Both the position numbers and the translations under genes were made by a program. A stretch of DNA of 64,000 bases from Trifolium pratense (lineage: Eukaryota; Streptophyta; Magnoliopsida; Fabales; Fabaceae): positions 26,652,777 through 26,716,776 of the forward strand of contig NC_060063.1 of the NCBI RefSeq assembly GCF_020283565.1, written 5' to 3'. Within the stretch, counting starts at the first letter, position 1. Every line of letters starts with the position of its first letter. The notes beneath the pieces are model-generated. The model searched no databases and was not told where the DNA came from. It saw only the letters and a list, made by a program, of their open reading frames with translations. Positions 45,541 to 57,210 of this stretch are shown piece by piece.

Positions 45541-46536
45541 TTATATGTTCCTCATGCTATATTAGCTAAGTTATTAGTCTAATTTGAATTATTATTTTAA
45601 CATCTTCCTTTATATCTTGTGGATGGAAGTTGCCTCGGTCCTTTATTATTTGGACTAACATAATGTGATGTCTAAAGTAAACCTTGAAATATTTTTTTTT
45701 TATCCTAACCGACCATAATTAAATTTTTTTACCCTAGAGCATTTTTGAGGTTCGCTACGAGAGTAATTTTTGAGTCCTAGGCGAGACATTGATAGTGTAA
45801 CAGCCCGGCCCACCATCGCCCTTTTTAGTGGAGTTTTTGCCTTCCGTGGAAATCGAACCATCTACCCTGAGGATAAAGTACATGTTCATAATACTAATAA
45901 ATATAGAAAGGACAGGACATTGTTTCAATTTCAAAAAAAAAAAAAAAAGAAAGGATAGGAGATGGTGAAAGAATAGGGCCAGCAAACCAAAGAATAGACG
46001 ATGAGGAGGAGTGAGTGACAGAGTTGTAATACTCACCGTGGCAATAAGCGCAGTGGTTAATGAGAAAGAAATCAGCGCAGAACACGATGTGATTGATTGA
46101 TTGAAATATGATAACAAAGTGGTGAACCAATGAGATGAATGAATACACGAACACATACAATCTAGTACGTAACAGTTTCATGGGAGGGATGCAATAGCGG
46201 TGGGAGGGACACACACACTACGGCACTACCAGTACGTTTGCCTCATCTGTGTGTCACAGACAGAGCAATGAATTAATGCAAACTACCGGCCCACTCTTCC
46301 GCTTACATTAACACCTTCTCATGATTTTATTATCAACTCTCAGTCTCACTCTCAGCTATGGTCCTCCCGCTGTTTTTGGGTTTCAACACCCAACTTAACT
46401 AGTAGCAAAATTAACGGTTAAAAAACTTAAAATTATATCCAGCTTGAATCTCAATACACATTTTTGTTATTTATCACAATGAACCTACTCATTTTTGAAA
46501 TTTTCACGTGTACACATAAGTCGTTTATAAGTTTTT
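45541..46536. other. Intergenic, no gene
   Basis: A possible worn SINE (B box-like ggttcgatttcc on the minus strand, about 45855-45866) and a poly-A run at about 45935 are the only features noticed. Confidence 0.45.
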
Positions 46537-48138
46537 GGCTAAATTGCATTTTTGGCCCCCTAAATTTCAGAAAGTTGCAATTTTAGCCCCTTATGTTTCA
46601 AAATAGCAGTTCTGACCCCCTATGTTTACTTCCTTTTGCAAAATGTCAATTTTGACCAAGTCAACGCTGATGTGGCAAGTCATGTGAGTGACTCAGCTGC
46701 CACATCAGTTTTTTTTTGTTATCTTATAATTAAAAAAAAAATAGAGGAAGATGTCACTTAAAAAAAAAAAACAGAACACCCAAATTGCAAAACCTTCTCT
46801 CTTCTCAATCGCACAAAACTTTCTCTTCTCAATTGCAAAACTCAAACAAATTCTATTTTTCGATTTCGACTGTGCTGCAAGGCTTTTCTTTTAAAATCGA
46901 CTCCCCCGGGTAAACTTCCAAAGAAACCGCTATCAAAGAAATGAAAAATACTTTGATATGCATCTATCATCCATGAAGCAATTTGTTCTCTGTACAATAT
47001 TTTATAACCGGTCCTATGTTTTTGTTTAGCAGTTAATTGTGTATTGGCTATCAAATCAGACTAATGCCTGCATTTTCTTTTTGTTTTGTTTTTCACTGTG
47101 AGTTGTATTTGATGCAATAATACTGTTATAATTTTGAGTAGTAGTGTTGTTAGCTGCTTGCATATGTTTTTATGGTTCCACTTAGTGGCTGATTGTTTGT
47201 TTTTCAAGTCCCTGGAGTTTGAGGTGTGTTTATAGGTGTTTGTTTTTCCGTGTGGTTTTAGATGATTGTTTTTATTATGGAGCTATTGGCCTTTGGCTTT
47301 AGTGTGTTTAGATGCTAAGTGTCCCCGTTAAGAGTCTCACATCGGTTGAAAGATGGTCTGACTAAGTGTTTATATACTAGAGACAATCCTCACCTTACAA
47401 GCCAGTTTTGTAAGGTTGAGTTAGGCCCAATACTCAATTTCTAAGATGGTATCAGAGCCTCTCCACGATCAGTTGCGCCATCTATTATCAGGTTTTCGCT
47501 ACCGGACCACCTACCATTTATATCCACGCACCGAGCCCAATAGTGATGAGCGTGAGGGGGTGTGTTAAGAGTCCCACTAAGTGTTTATATACTAAAGAAA
47601 ATCCTCACCTTACAAGCCGGTTTTGTAAGGTTGAGTTAGGCCCAATACTCATTTTCTAAGAGCCCCTCTCTAATATATCATGTGCTCTGTTTCTTATGTT
47701 ATATTATGAACAGTTTAATTTTTGCTTCAATTTATTAGATGGTAAAATAGTCTTAGATGTCAGTTAGCTTCATCAAAGTAGTGTCACTGCATTCGGTTCC
47801 TTGTCCTCTTCTCGTTTTCAACCTTGTTTGATGTTAGTTTATAAGCATAAGGCAATTTGCAATTGAGAAGAGAGAAGGTTTTGGAATTTTTTGGGTGTTC
47901 TATTTTATTTTTTCACTTGCAATTTTCCTCTCTTTTTTTTTTTTAAATTATAAGATGACAAAAAAAAGCTGATGTGGCAACTGAGTCACTCTAGTGACTT
48001 GCCACATCGGCGTTGACTTGGTCAAAATTGATATTTGCAAAAGAGAGTAAACATAGGGGGTCAAAATTGCTATTTTGAAACATAGGGGCCAAAATTGCAA
48101 CTTTCTGAAACTTAGGGGGCCAAAAGTGCAATTTAGCC
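46537..48138. mobile_element. Non-autonomous MULE with long terminal inverted repeats
   Basis: 1602 bp. The ends ggctaaattgcatttttggc and the inverted gccaaaagtgcaatttagcc extend inwards for about 290 bp with some mismatches, up to ttgagaagagagaaggtttt. The flanks taagttttt (46528-46536) and taaggtttt (48139-48147) match at 8 of 9 positions, consistent with the 9-bp Mutator target duplication. The inside carries no transposase; a TRIM element is nested at 47320-47661. Confidence 0.8.
47320..47661 (+). mobile_element. TRIM retrotransposon (complete miniature)
   Basis: Left LTR (tgtccccg ... ctaaga, about 47320-47446), primer-binding site tggtatcagagcc (47447-47459), about 90 bp of non-coding interior, purine tract gtgaggggg (about 47552-47560), then the right LTR (tgttaagagtccc ... 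ctaaga, 47563-47661). The right LTR lacks about 20 bp present in the left. There is no coding region, as is typical of TRIMs. Confidence 0.8.
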
Positions 48139-48155
48139 TAAGGTTTTTAATAATA

Positions 48156-48412
48156 CTACCTATGTCCCTAATTATAAGATCCTATTTGACCGCTTCGCGT
48201 ATGCCAATACACAATTTTGAGCACTATTATCTTTAATTGTATATTAGTAAAAATTATAAAAATCTAATATTTTGAAAATACTCATCAAAACAAATTGAAC
48301 AAGATCTTATATGTTAATATTTACATTTATATATTATTAAAAAAATACGGTCAAAACAATGTAAATGAATAATACATTTTTGTCAAACATGATCATATAA
48401 TTAAGGACGGAG
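48156..48412. mobile_element. Stowaway-like MITE
   Basis: It begins after TA with ctacctatgtccctaattat and ends with the inverted atataattaaggacggag. The termini fit the Stowaway type. The interior is AT-rich. Confidence 0.65.
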
Positions 48413-49059
48413 CTAGGAATGTTACAGAGCCTGGGCACAAAATTTTAACCGCAAGCGACAAATTCACATGTGACATAATATATAAATAGTCATAAATCGA
48501 AATAAAAGAGGCTTAGATTCCAAAGAAGTGAAGATCGATTAGATTACGAGTCATACGTCAGAAATCTTCATGATCTAGAAGGAGGGAGTTATATGTCAAA
48601 CCCTTCTTTTTCGCTTACTATAATTAATTAAGTGAATTAATTAATTAAAGTATGAAGGAAACAAAGTCTAAATCTAATCATTAATTAAGGAAATGAAGTT
48701 TTGAAAAAAAAAAGCACTTAAGAAAAAAAACACTTATGAGAAAAAACACTTAATTAAATAAGCACTTATTTAAATAAGCTTGAGAGTACTTGATTAATAA
48801 ACACTTATTTAAGCAGCATTTAATCATTTAAGCACTTAATTGAATAAGCATTTAATAATTAAAATAACTTAAATAAGCACTTAATTGGTGAAGCAATAAT
48901 TAAACGTGGTGTTGATCTATGGCACGTGATACAACTCTCCGATCTGAGCCTTCCGATCTATCATATGGCCAGGATTTAAAAACTCCATAACATATATGTA
49001 CCTTTAGATCCTGCGTGATAGATCCAACGGTTAGGTTTTAAACCTGAAGGTTTGATGGT
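48413..49059. repeat. Degenerate array of aagcactta words
   Basis: Between about 48710 and 48890 the words aagcacttaatt and ataagcacttatt recur about ten times with irregular spacing. The rest is AT-rich with no gene. Confidence 0.6.
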
Positions 49060-50400
49060 GGCTCTGCAAGTGCACAGAATCGCAACCAAGTAATAAAGTG
49101 ATAAGTTATCGTTCTCCACAGGGAATCGCAACCAATTTAGATAGTTTGCATTCGATTTGTTTGTTTAGAGATAGTTGTGCGGGTAAGTAAATAGAAGGAA
49201 AGTAAATGACTATAAAAGTAAAAGGGTGTGTGTGTCCACGTGAAGTGGTTAAGTGTTTTCGAATCCCTATCTTACTCTTGCTTGGTGGTTAATTTCCTTT
49301 GTTCCCCTCTATTAGGATTAGTCTTTATAAAATAGGTTCATAAACACTCTTTACCTATCTCTATTACAAACTAGTTAGAGTCTAGTTTAGGTTGCCTTTA
49401 CTGCTTATATGTATCCTCGCCCAGTCGGTTCCACTTTTTCGTAGTTACTTATACTCAAGTATCCTTACCCTTAAGGCTCACTGGTGTCGCAAGTTCTCAC
49501 GTGTGCCTAAACTAGTCCTCACCTTAACTTCAGGTAGAATTTATTGTTTTTGACTTAGCTTTAATCCTACACTAAGACCTCAGATATGGAGAATCCTAGT
49601 GTACGTCCTTTGGTCGAGACAATTAGCTTCGTTTCCTATTTGATATCCACTAATTTCCTTAGAGTTTATTCTAATGTGATCAATATTAAAATAAAGACTA
49701 AAAACCGGACAATAAAAGAGTTTATATAAGAACAATTGAATTTAACACCAATTTATACAATACCAAGCTTTCGTAAGGGAGTTCATCGACTCCACCTAAC
49801 CTAGGAAAAATAAATTACAAAGACAATAAAGAAAAGAACATTTTTGGCCTTGGAGTTCATTGGCCCTCATTGCCTCCTCCTTAGAGTTCTCCTAACTCTA
49901 GAGTGAGTATCACTATTGTTGAATGATTTCTAAATGAATAATAGTGAAGGAGGAAGACTCTATTTATAGTTTTTCAGCTGGGTTTTAGGCTTTTCTGCGC
50001 GTCCATCGCACCCATCGTGGCCACGATGGCGTGTAATTTTGCCTCATTGTGGCCACGATGCATCATATCGTGGTACGATGGAAGATCTTCTCAAGATTTT
50101 CTGCTTTCTTCAACCGCCTTCATCGTGCCACGATGACAAGTCATCGTGGTACGATGGGAAAGATTTGTTGCAGATTTTCTTCAATTTAAATCGCCTTCTC
50201 ATCGCGCCACGCTGGATCTCATCGTAGGTACGATGGTTTGCGTTGTTTATTACGTTTTTGCCCTTTTTTGATGTTTTTTCCACTTTTCTTGCTTCTGGGC
50301 CAAGTAACTTAACTTTTCCAGGTATTTGCTTGCTTTTGAGTTTCAATTGCTATTAAAATACCATAAATTACTACTAAAAACATCATATAATTGACTGTCA
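49060..50400. mobile_element. LTR-like dispersed repeat
   Basis: Starts near tgatggtggctctgc and ends near ttgactgtca, i.e. TG...CA, over about 1.3 kb without ORFs. It includes cagggaatcgcaacc, a phrase I associate with legume retroelement repeats. No primer-binding site, second copy or clean target duplication was found, so solo LTR is a hypothesis. Confidence 0.4.
50013..50235. repeat. Cluster of seven CATCGTGG-type palindromes
   Basis: Perfect or near-perfect palindromes, catcgtggccacgatg and variants, lie at 50013-50028, 50045-50060, 50067-50079, 50121-50135, 50142-50156, 50200-50214 and 50220-50235. The spacers between them are unrelated, so this is not a simple tandem repeat. Confidence 0.85.
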
Positions 50401-51530
50401 TTAAGGTTGAAGATGAATCTTCATCTTCTTCCTTCGTCCTGACCACCGCTCTGCAACCCCGGCACGGTGGTTTCACTGCCGGAGTTCTTGTCGGATCTCA
50501 AAACTCGGAAACGGATATACTATTTCACTCGATTTTTCGCACTGAACGTGAATCTAACTATTAATGTCAAATTAAGAGAATTATTAATTTTTTCTCAAAT
50601 GTATTAATTTTTTTTTTATCTTGTCAGAGTTATGAGGTTTGTACCGTTATTATTTTTTGTATCTTTAGTTAGCAATGATTAAGTTTTATCGAAAAACATG
50701 TATGACATATAAGATATGTTATTCATTTTCAACTGAATTTTCTTCATACGTAAAAATCAATTCTCGAACTACATACAACTTGTTTAAGTGGCCCAAAATT
50801 TTACTATTCTGTTTTCTGTTCATCGTTAATTTCGTATTGATTCTTTATTATTAATTATTAACAATTGAGAATAGAAACTTTTATATAGTAAAATAACACA
50901 CAACGTCCAAACACAATCCTAAAAATTAAGAGCATCAAAATTTGCAAGGAAGAGCACATAATTATCCCCTAATATAAACTTGAAAGTTACTATAATTTTG
51001 AAAAAACAGACATAAAATAACCTTCTCATAACAAGTTGGTCACAAAAGGTTTTGGCTAATATTTATATATTATTGAATAATAAATGGTTTTGTCAGCATA
51101 GTTTACAAATTTTAAATTATTTTACTTTTAGACAAAAATTCCAACTTTAATTCCTTTCGTCCTTTCTTCAACCACCAAATAATTTGTTTAATAATGAACT
51201 AGCTAAGTGCAACTGCATCAGAGAATGAACTCACAAGTGCACTATATATTTTTATATTATTTTTTTCCACTTTTTTTTTTTATAGAGAAAAACCTTTTAT
51301 ATTCTCCATTAATCCTGCTCGTAGACGACAACCAGCAATAGACGCGCTTTGATTAGTACCTCATAAGCTGCGTCATTGCCTCAATCCCTACATATTAAAT
51401 GCAATGTCTTTGCCAATTGAGTTATACTTATAAAAAAGAATAATTCTTTTGTGAACACAAAAAATAAAGTTGAAATGTACAAAATAATAATTAAATATGT
51501 ATTTTTTAAAATAATTAAATAACATGTCAA
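50401..51530. other. Intergenic, no gene
   Basis: AT-rich. 51390-51460 repeats part of the SINE segment at 51613-51695 (gcaatgtctttgccaattga), so it is a second fragment of the same SINE family. Confidence 0.5.
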
Positions 51531-51662
51531 AAAAATTAAGTCAAGTAATCTAGTAGTTAGAATTTCACTTTTTAAATTGAATTAGTAGAAGTATCAGAGT
51601 TTGAACCCCGATTTCTACGTATTACATGCAATGTCTCTGTCAACTGAGTTATACTTATAAAA
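51531..51662 (-). mobile_element. tRNA-derived SINE
   Basis: The minus strand shows an A box-like aactcagttgacagag and a B box-like cggggttcaaactc. The internal layout is that of the family at 20813, 31136 and 59489. Confidence 0.6.
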
Positions 51663-53161
51663 AATGATAATTCTTTTGTGAACACAAAATAAAGTAGAAA
51701 TTTTTTTCGACTGTAACTACTAAAAATAATAATTAAATAATATGTAATTTTTTCTACCAAAAATATAAAATAATAATATGTAAGTTTTTATGTGTGTCCA
51801 AATAATGCCTCCAAATATATGTGTTCTAGACAAGAATGACTAGACGACTAGTAACAGAATTCATTATTTGTGCATCGCTTTCATATATGGCCCCTCTCTC
51901 TACAACAAAAACTGATCAATATTTGCTGACATGCTAGATATGCATCAATAATATATAGTTTAATTTTATAACAATTGATGATTTCCAATCAAATGAAATG
52001 GAAATCTCCCACAAAGAAATATTTGTCCCAACACAATACGTCCAAATGCTTTATATATAAATATATAAATATCAACCATTTTTGTTGCTGTGCAATCAAA
52101 TCTGCTCCCACCATGTTCCATTGGAACTTGCTAACCATACAATACAATACATGCAACTCAACCCATAAAAACAAGTGGCACTTTATTTGTTTTTCATGTC
52201 ATTCACATGGGGCTAATTTGTACATATCATAAGTTATATACGACTGGATTTGCATCTCTCTAATTTTCCTTCATGTTTTCTCTTTTTTTTTTTCTTAATT
52301 CAATTGTTGATTTTATCTCATTTTTATTCTTTGTAAGTTACCAAGTTTTAGATTAAGAAGAATGAGAGAAAACATGAGGAAAAGTTAGAGAGGATCCAAA
52401 TCCGTAATATGTACCAGTACCTATATATTATTTTTTTGGGACCTATTTCAAATAATGTACATTTATTTGAGGTGTAGAATTATTGATGTGATCTATTTAG
52501 AATTTTTTTAAGAAGTGCTGAGTCGAAGAAATTAAATATTTATTAAGTATTATTATTAAAAAATTATAAATAAATAATTTGTATATGATCTAGTTAAATA
52601 TTTAAATGAGAAGTTCTATTGTAGATGCTCTAATAAAAAGATCTCAGGTATGATTGATCTGCACCCAGCAAAACCATGTAGCAAATTATTTTCCTTCAAA
52701 AACTCAAAACATTTTATGGATTTGGCCAATGGTATGTGGTTCACAAGTCAGTGGCGTAAATCATTAGAGTTGTTAGTTTTGACTCTATCTGACGGCGCAA
52801 GAGTATCAGTTTGTGCATTGAACTCGATGGACAAATGAAAACTCAAAAATGTGTCGGTACAAATTGTGAAATGACTTGAGTGCTCTATTTACGGTCACTA
52901 GTATATATACCACCTCCACCTACGTTGCTTAGACACGAGTATGGTACTTTATCCGATACGGGTACCGGTTATCGGGTACCGGTACGAGGTACGACATTTT
53001 TAGAAAAACTAATCATAAATTAAAGTACGAGTATATATTCAGTACTGATATGAATATGTACTCGGTACTATACTCTCCCTTAAATGGAGTATTCGTGCAT
53101 CACATACCTCCACCTTATATACGTTAGTAGGCTTTGTCTAACATGAACTAACCCTTCAACT
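51663..53161. other. Intergenic, no gene
   Basis: AT-rich with short inverted sequences around 52940-53000 (gggtaccggt repeats). No coding signal stands out. Confidence 0.5.
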
Positions 53162-53510
53162 CAAGTTGTGCATGGTGCACAAGTGACGATTTATATTATA
53201 ACGAATACGAATTTTACAAAATTCATCGTTGGTTTGAAAGTTTATATCATATAGATTATCTATAAAAATTTTGAATTTTTTTGAAAATCATTTGCTATGT
53301 TATTGAGACTCATCAAAATTAACGGTTTATGAGTTTTTATTGAATACCGTTAATTTTGATGGGTCTCAATAACATATCAAATAATTTTCAAAAAAATTCA
53401 AATTTTTTATAGATGATCTATATAATATAAACTATCAATCGAACGATGAATTTTGTAAAATTCGTATTCATTATAATATAAATCGTCATTTATACACCAT
53501 GCACAACTTG
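53162..53510. mobile_element. Foldback element, nearly perfect 349-bp palindrome
   Basis: The arm caagttgtgcatggtgcaca... from 53162 is matched by its inverse ending gcacaacttg at 53510. Pairing continues almost to the centre (gttattgagact ... agtctcaataac style around 53310-53370). Transcription would give a hairpin of about 165 bp. No clear target duplication. Confidence 0.8.
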
Positions 53511-54108
53511 AAAGACTTGTTTATATTAGAACCGGCCACGTTAGTATTGTTTGAGCTCTTTCCTATTTGGGACTTCTAGCTTCTTTCTTTTTTTTTTCTA
53601 ATTCACTCACCAGTATACTGGATTGTTTCCAACATGTGCTCATCAATTAGAGACTAAATACCTTAGATGTCCTTTTGTCCTATTTCAGATAAACACTAGA
53701 TGTCTTTTTTTGACGGTACCTTAGATGTCCTTGCTCCACCTATGCGGAATTTTAGAGCATGTTAAGGGACCTAAAATATTTTTTTTTCCATCCTATTTGG
53801 CCCATGAGTCACAATTGGGTTTAATTTTATAAACGTTTTAGGCTTGATAAGGGAAAGTTTTACCCCCTATTCCTACTATTAAACCTTCACTCACCACATT
53901 TTCAACAATCAAACAATTTTATCCTCATATTGAACTAAAACCATTCATTATTTTCACTTTTTCTCACAAATTTACTAAATAGTTGGGGTTAAATTGAGAG
54001 AGAAAAAGAGTAAGTTTTCACGAATTCAAACTGGAACAATATTTTTGAGTTTTCTTCTGTGTATAATTTTAATGAAAACCTTTTGAACTTTATATTGTCA
54101 TTCATACC
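53511..54108. other. Intergenic, no gene
   Basis: AT-rich. A short repeat of ctagatgtctttttt-like words at 53640-53730 is the only feature. Confidence 0.45.
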
Positions 54109-54928
54109 CATTGGCGATTACACCGTCCGGCATCCCCAGCACATGCCTGGGCTTTTTTTTTTTTTTTTTTTTTTGTAATAATAAGAAACAAGAAAAAATA
54201 AAAATAAAAGAAAGAAATGCATTTCGTAAAGGTACCGTACGAAATATATTTAGTCTCTAATATTTATTTTAGGTTTTAATTTGGTCCCTTATTTTTTAAA
54301 AGTTTCAAGTTGGTTCCTTATGTTATTGATCTCAACATAAGTTGGTCGTTTTCGTTAAATTTTGAGTTAATTTTTTCTAACTTTTTATTAAATTTTGAGT
54401 TAATTTTTCTAAAACATTCACATAGTACTCTCCTAAGTGGTCTACGTACGCAAATTCATTAGAAAAGTCGACGATTTAAACTAAAATTTGAGGAAAATGA
54501 CCAACTTGAAACTTTTAAAAAATAAGGGACCAAATTAAAACCTAAAATAAACATAACAGACCAAATATGCAATTAATTCTAATTTTTAACAACCTAAAAC
54601 CTTCTCAATCTATAATCTTTGTTTGATGACTTGATGGTGTTTTGAATTTTAAAATTTGTTAAGCTGTTTTGATTGTATAAATAAGTAGTTTAATATAATT
54701 ATATACGTCGATGTGGATTCAGTTTTCATTGTAGTCTCTTATTTAGTTGAGCCTTAATTATATTGGAAACATGACTATACTCTTGCATGTTATTTCTTGT
54801 TTAAAAATTTCTTCCAAAATTAAATATTGAAAAACAGAGTTTAAATATTTCTATATTCGAAATTTGGGTTGATAAAATTCCCTCCAAAAATTTGCCCAGG
54901 CTCCCTAACAATCCTGGAGTCGCCACTG
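54109..54928. mobile_element. hAT (Tip100-like) non-autonomous element
   Basis: 820 bp. The ends cattggcga and the inverted tcgccactg are flanked by the perfect 8-bp target duplication ttcatacc (54101-54108 and 54929-54936). A 22-nt poly-T run (54153-54174) and a second element (54245-54570) lie inside. Confidence 0.8.
54245..54570. mobile_element. MITE with about 75-bp inverted repeats, nested in the hAT element
   Basis: The left arm (tttattttaggttttaattt then ggtcccttattt) and the right arm (aaataagggacc then aaattaaaacctaaaataaa) are inverted copies. The superfamily is probably Mutator; the target duplication is not resolved. Confidence 0.65.
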
Positions 54929-54936
54929 TTCATACC

Positions 54937-56961
54937 CTACCATCTAACATCCCATAATGCTTTTAAGAATTGTGTACTATTCCCACAAATCAATCCAGAC
55001 TTTTCTGTGCATTTTTTCTTCACTCGGACATTTTTTGGGAACCTCCCAGAAGGTCGTCCATCCAAAGAGTGTTCTAAGTCAAGTTCGCTTAACTATGAAG
55101 TTCTTATGAAATGTGCATGCCACCAAAAAGAAGATGCATCTTGTTGATATAGGTAATGCTAATCAATTCTTATAAGTCTTTCTTCAACCATGCAGTCTCA
55201 TACCTACACAGTCTCAAACTCCCTCTCATTCCGATGTGGATTCAGTTCATTCACGAGCCCTCTTTTGAACTCGAAGTTGCCAGGAGCCACTCACTGTCTA
55301 TACATACCTTGCGCACTGATGGTCACTGCCCACCCTTGTCGGTCGCAGGCGGCGTCACACCAACTTTTACATAAACCACCTTTGTTGTGTTCCAACATTT
55401 GCTTTAGTTTTCAATGACTAGACTCAACACCAAATATACAGAAAATATCACATAAACCTGATAAAAGTAATTCAACAAATGCATTTTTTAAATACGCATA
55501 ATTCATACATATTAGTCATTGTATTCCCAAATGCATCACTCAATTGATTCATGCTTTAACAAATCTTTCCTGGTTATGAGTCAATCATGTCTCTTTCACA
55601 TAGTCAACAAAAATGTTGCAATCAACACATGCTAGTTTAATTGTTTTCTGTCGCTTCTAATTCCCCACCTTATTGGGTGACTATACAATATCTCTCCATA
55701 ATGTCATCACCGACTCTTGCATAGCATTTTGCACCAATATTTTTGTCTATATGAAATCGACAAATAGATTAACAGTTTGTGGAAATACATTTCAATTGCT
55801 TTCATTATGAATAGTTTGTGGAAATACAATTTTCAGCCACTTCTGATTCCCCACCTTATTGGGTGACCATACAGTATCTCTCCATAGTGTCATCATCGAC
55901 TCTTGTATAGCATTTTGTACCAATATTTTTGTCTATATGAATCTGCAATTGATTGAAAAGTTGATGTTTCAATATGAACTAAACGAACACTGCAACAAGA
56001 GGGAAAACCGAACACGCCGCACCAAGACGATGACAACACAACGCCGCACTCAGACGACGACCACACAAAAACAAAATCAACTAAAAAATTTGAACTATGT
56101 AAAAATCACTTATATAAATTAAAAGAGAAGGAAAAAAGAAGAGTGATTTTAGGCCAAAAAGTGACCTAAAACCACCCTCTTACAAATGAATTAAGATAAA
56201 GAAAACCTTAGACAGAAGGTGAAACTTCTCATTCTAAAAAGAAAGTTAGGGCCAGTCCCAAAAAAATCATTTTTAATGGATATCTCTTTAAAATATCTCA
56301 TTATTTTACCAACTATAATATCTCTTGAAACATTACCCAATTTCCATTAGGCCAAAGCTGGTTTGTTTTGCAAAGGAACATCATCTAATTCGGTACAATA
56401 TACTCCTTTTGCTCGGTTCTAAACCTGTTCTGTTAGGCCAGCTTATAATGTGTTGTTAGTGGGTTACCCTTTCAGACATTGAACAGTACTGTTGAATTAC
56501 CTCTTTTTACGACTTTTCACTTCCACTAATACTAGTACTACATTCTTTTCTTCCAAGTTGGTACTGTAATTAATTAAGTAGGTGTTGTAGAAAATACGTA
56601 TTGAAATGCAGGCTCAACCTGAAAAGTTTAAGTAAAAGTCAACTCTGTAAATCATCAAGTAGACAAGTAACTACTCCTTTGTAGTAGTAATAAAAATCCT
56701 CGATCAAGAAAGATATTCTGTTCTTTTCACCTATGCGTGTTACCTCTTACGTAGACCACAGGACTGACTTTTTCAAGAGTTACATAATTTTTTTTGCTTA
56801 ACAGCAAAACTCATACATTAAATATTGAGAATTGTAGAATTGTGAATTATGAACATGCATTCTATCCTTGTGGCATTTTTTTCCTTGTTAAACCATTAGA
56901 AAGGCTGATTTATAATCAATTTTGATCTCGAAGAAGCAAGAAAAAACAAAAACCTTATAGT
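54937..56961. repeat. Intergenic with one tandem duplication
   Basis: Two copies of about 105 bp (55654-55758 and 55840-55943; shared ccccaccttattgggtgac, catagcattttg) sit 186 bp apart. Their minus-strand translation resembles diverged coding sequence (MTLWRDIV, SPNKVGN), but I cannot name it. On the minus strand at 55010-55090 LDGRPSGRFPKNVRVKKK is readable, also unidentified. No intact gene. Confidence 0.5.
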
Positions 56962-57210
56962 GAATGTGAGTTGGCCTGAACATGAGTTTGTAACTAAGAG
57001 AAAATTCTCACTTTGCAAGCTGATTTTTGTAGAATTGACTTATGTCCAACTTTCAATTCTAAGATGGTATCAGAGTCTCTCAAAGATCTATTAGGCCACT
57101 AACTGTTGGGCCACCCATTATTTATATATATCCATGCATCAATAGTGTTGAGCATGGGGAGGTGTGTTAAAAAATCTCACATCAAATTAATGTGAATTGA
57201 CCTGAACAAT
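56962..57210 (+). mobile_element. TRIM element, right LTR truncated
   Basis: An LTR-like piece with ctcactttgcaagctgattt precedes the primer-binding site tggtatcagagtc (57065-57077). Then comes an interior with atccatgcatcaatagtg, a purine tract ggggagg, and a new LTR start tgttaaaaaatctcac (57165). The interior is similar to that of 47320-47661. Confidence 0.65.

Noticed and set aside
45770..45900. tRNA-like segment with ggttcgatttcc on the minus strand
   Set aside because: Only the B box is convincing; no A box, tail or target duplication, so it was not called as a SINE.
46842..47054. Minus-strand ORF inside the MULE
   Set aside because: Short, no recognisable protein; kept only as a remark on possible captured sequence.
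55859..56122. Plus-strand ORF with Thr/Gln/Arg-rich end
   Set aside because: Overlaps a non-coding tandem duplication and a low-complexity tail.
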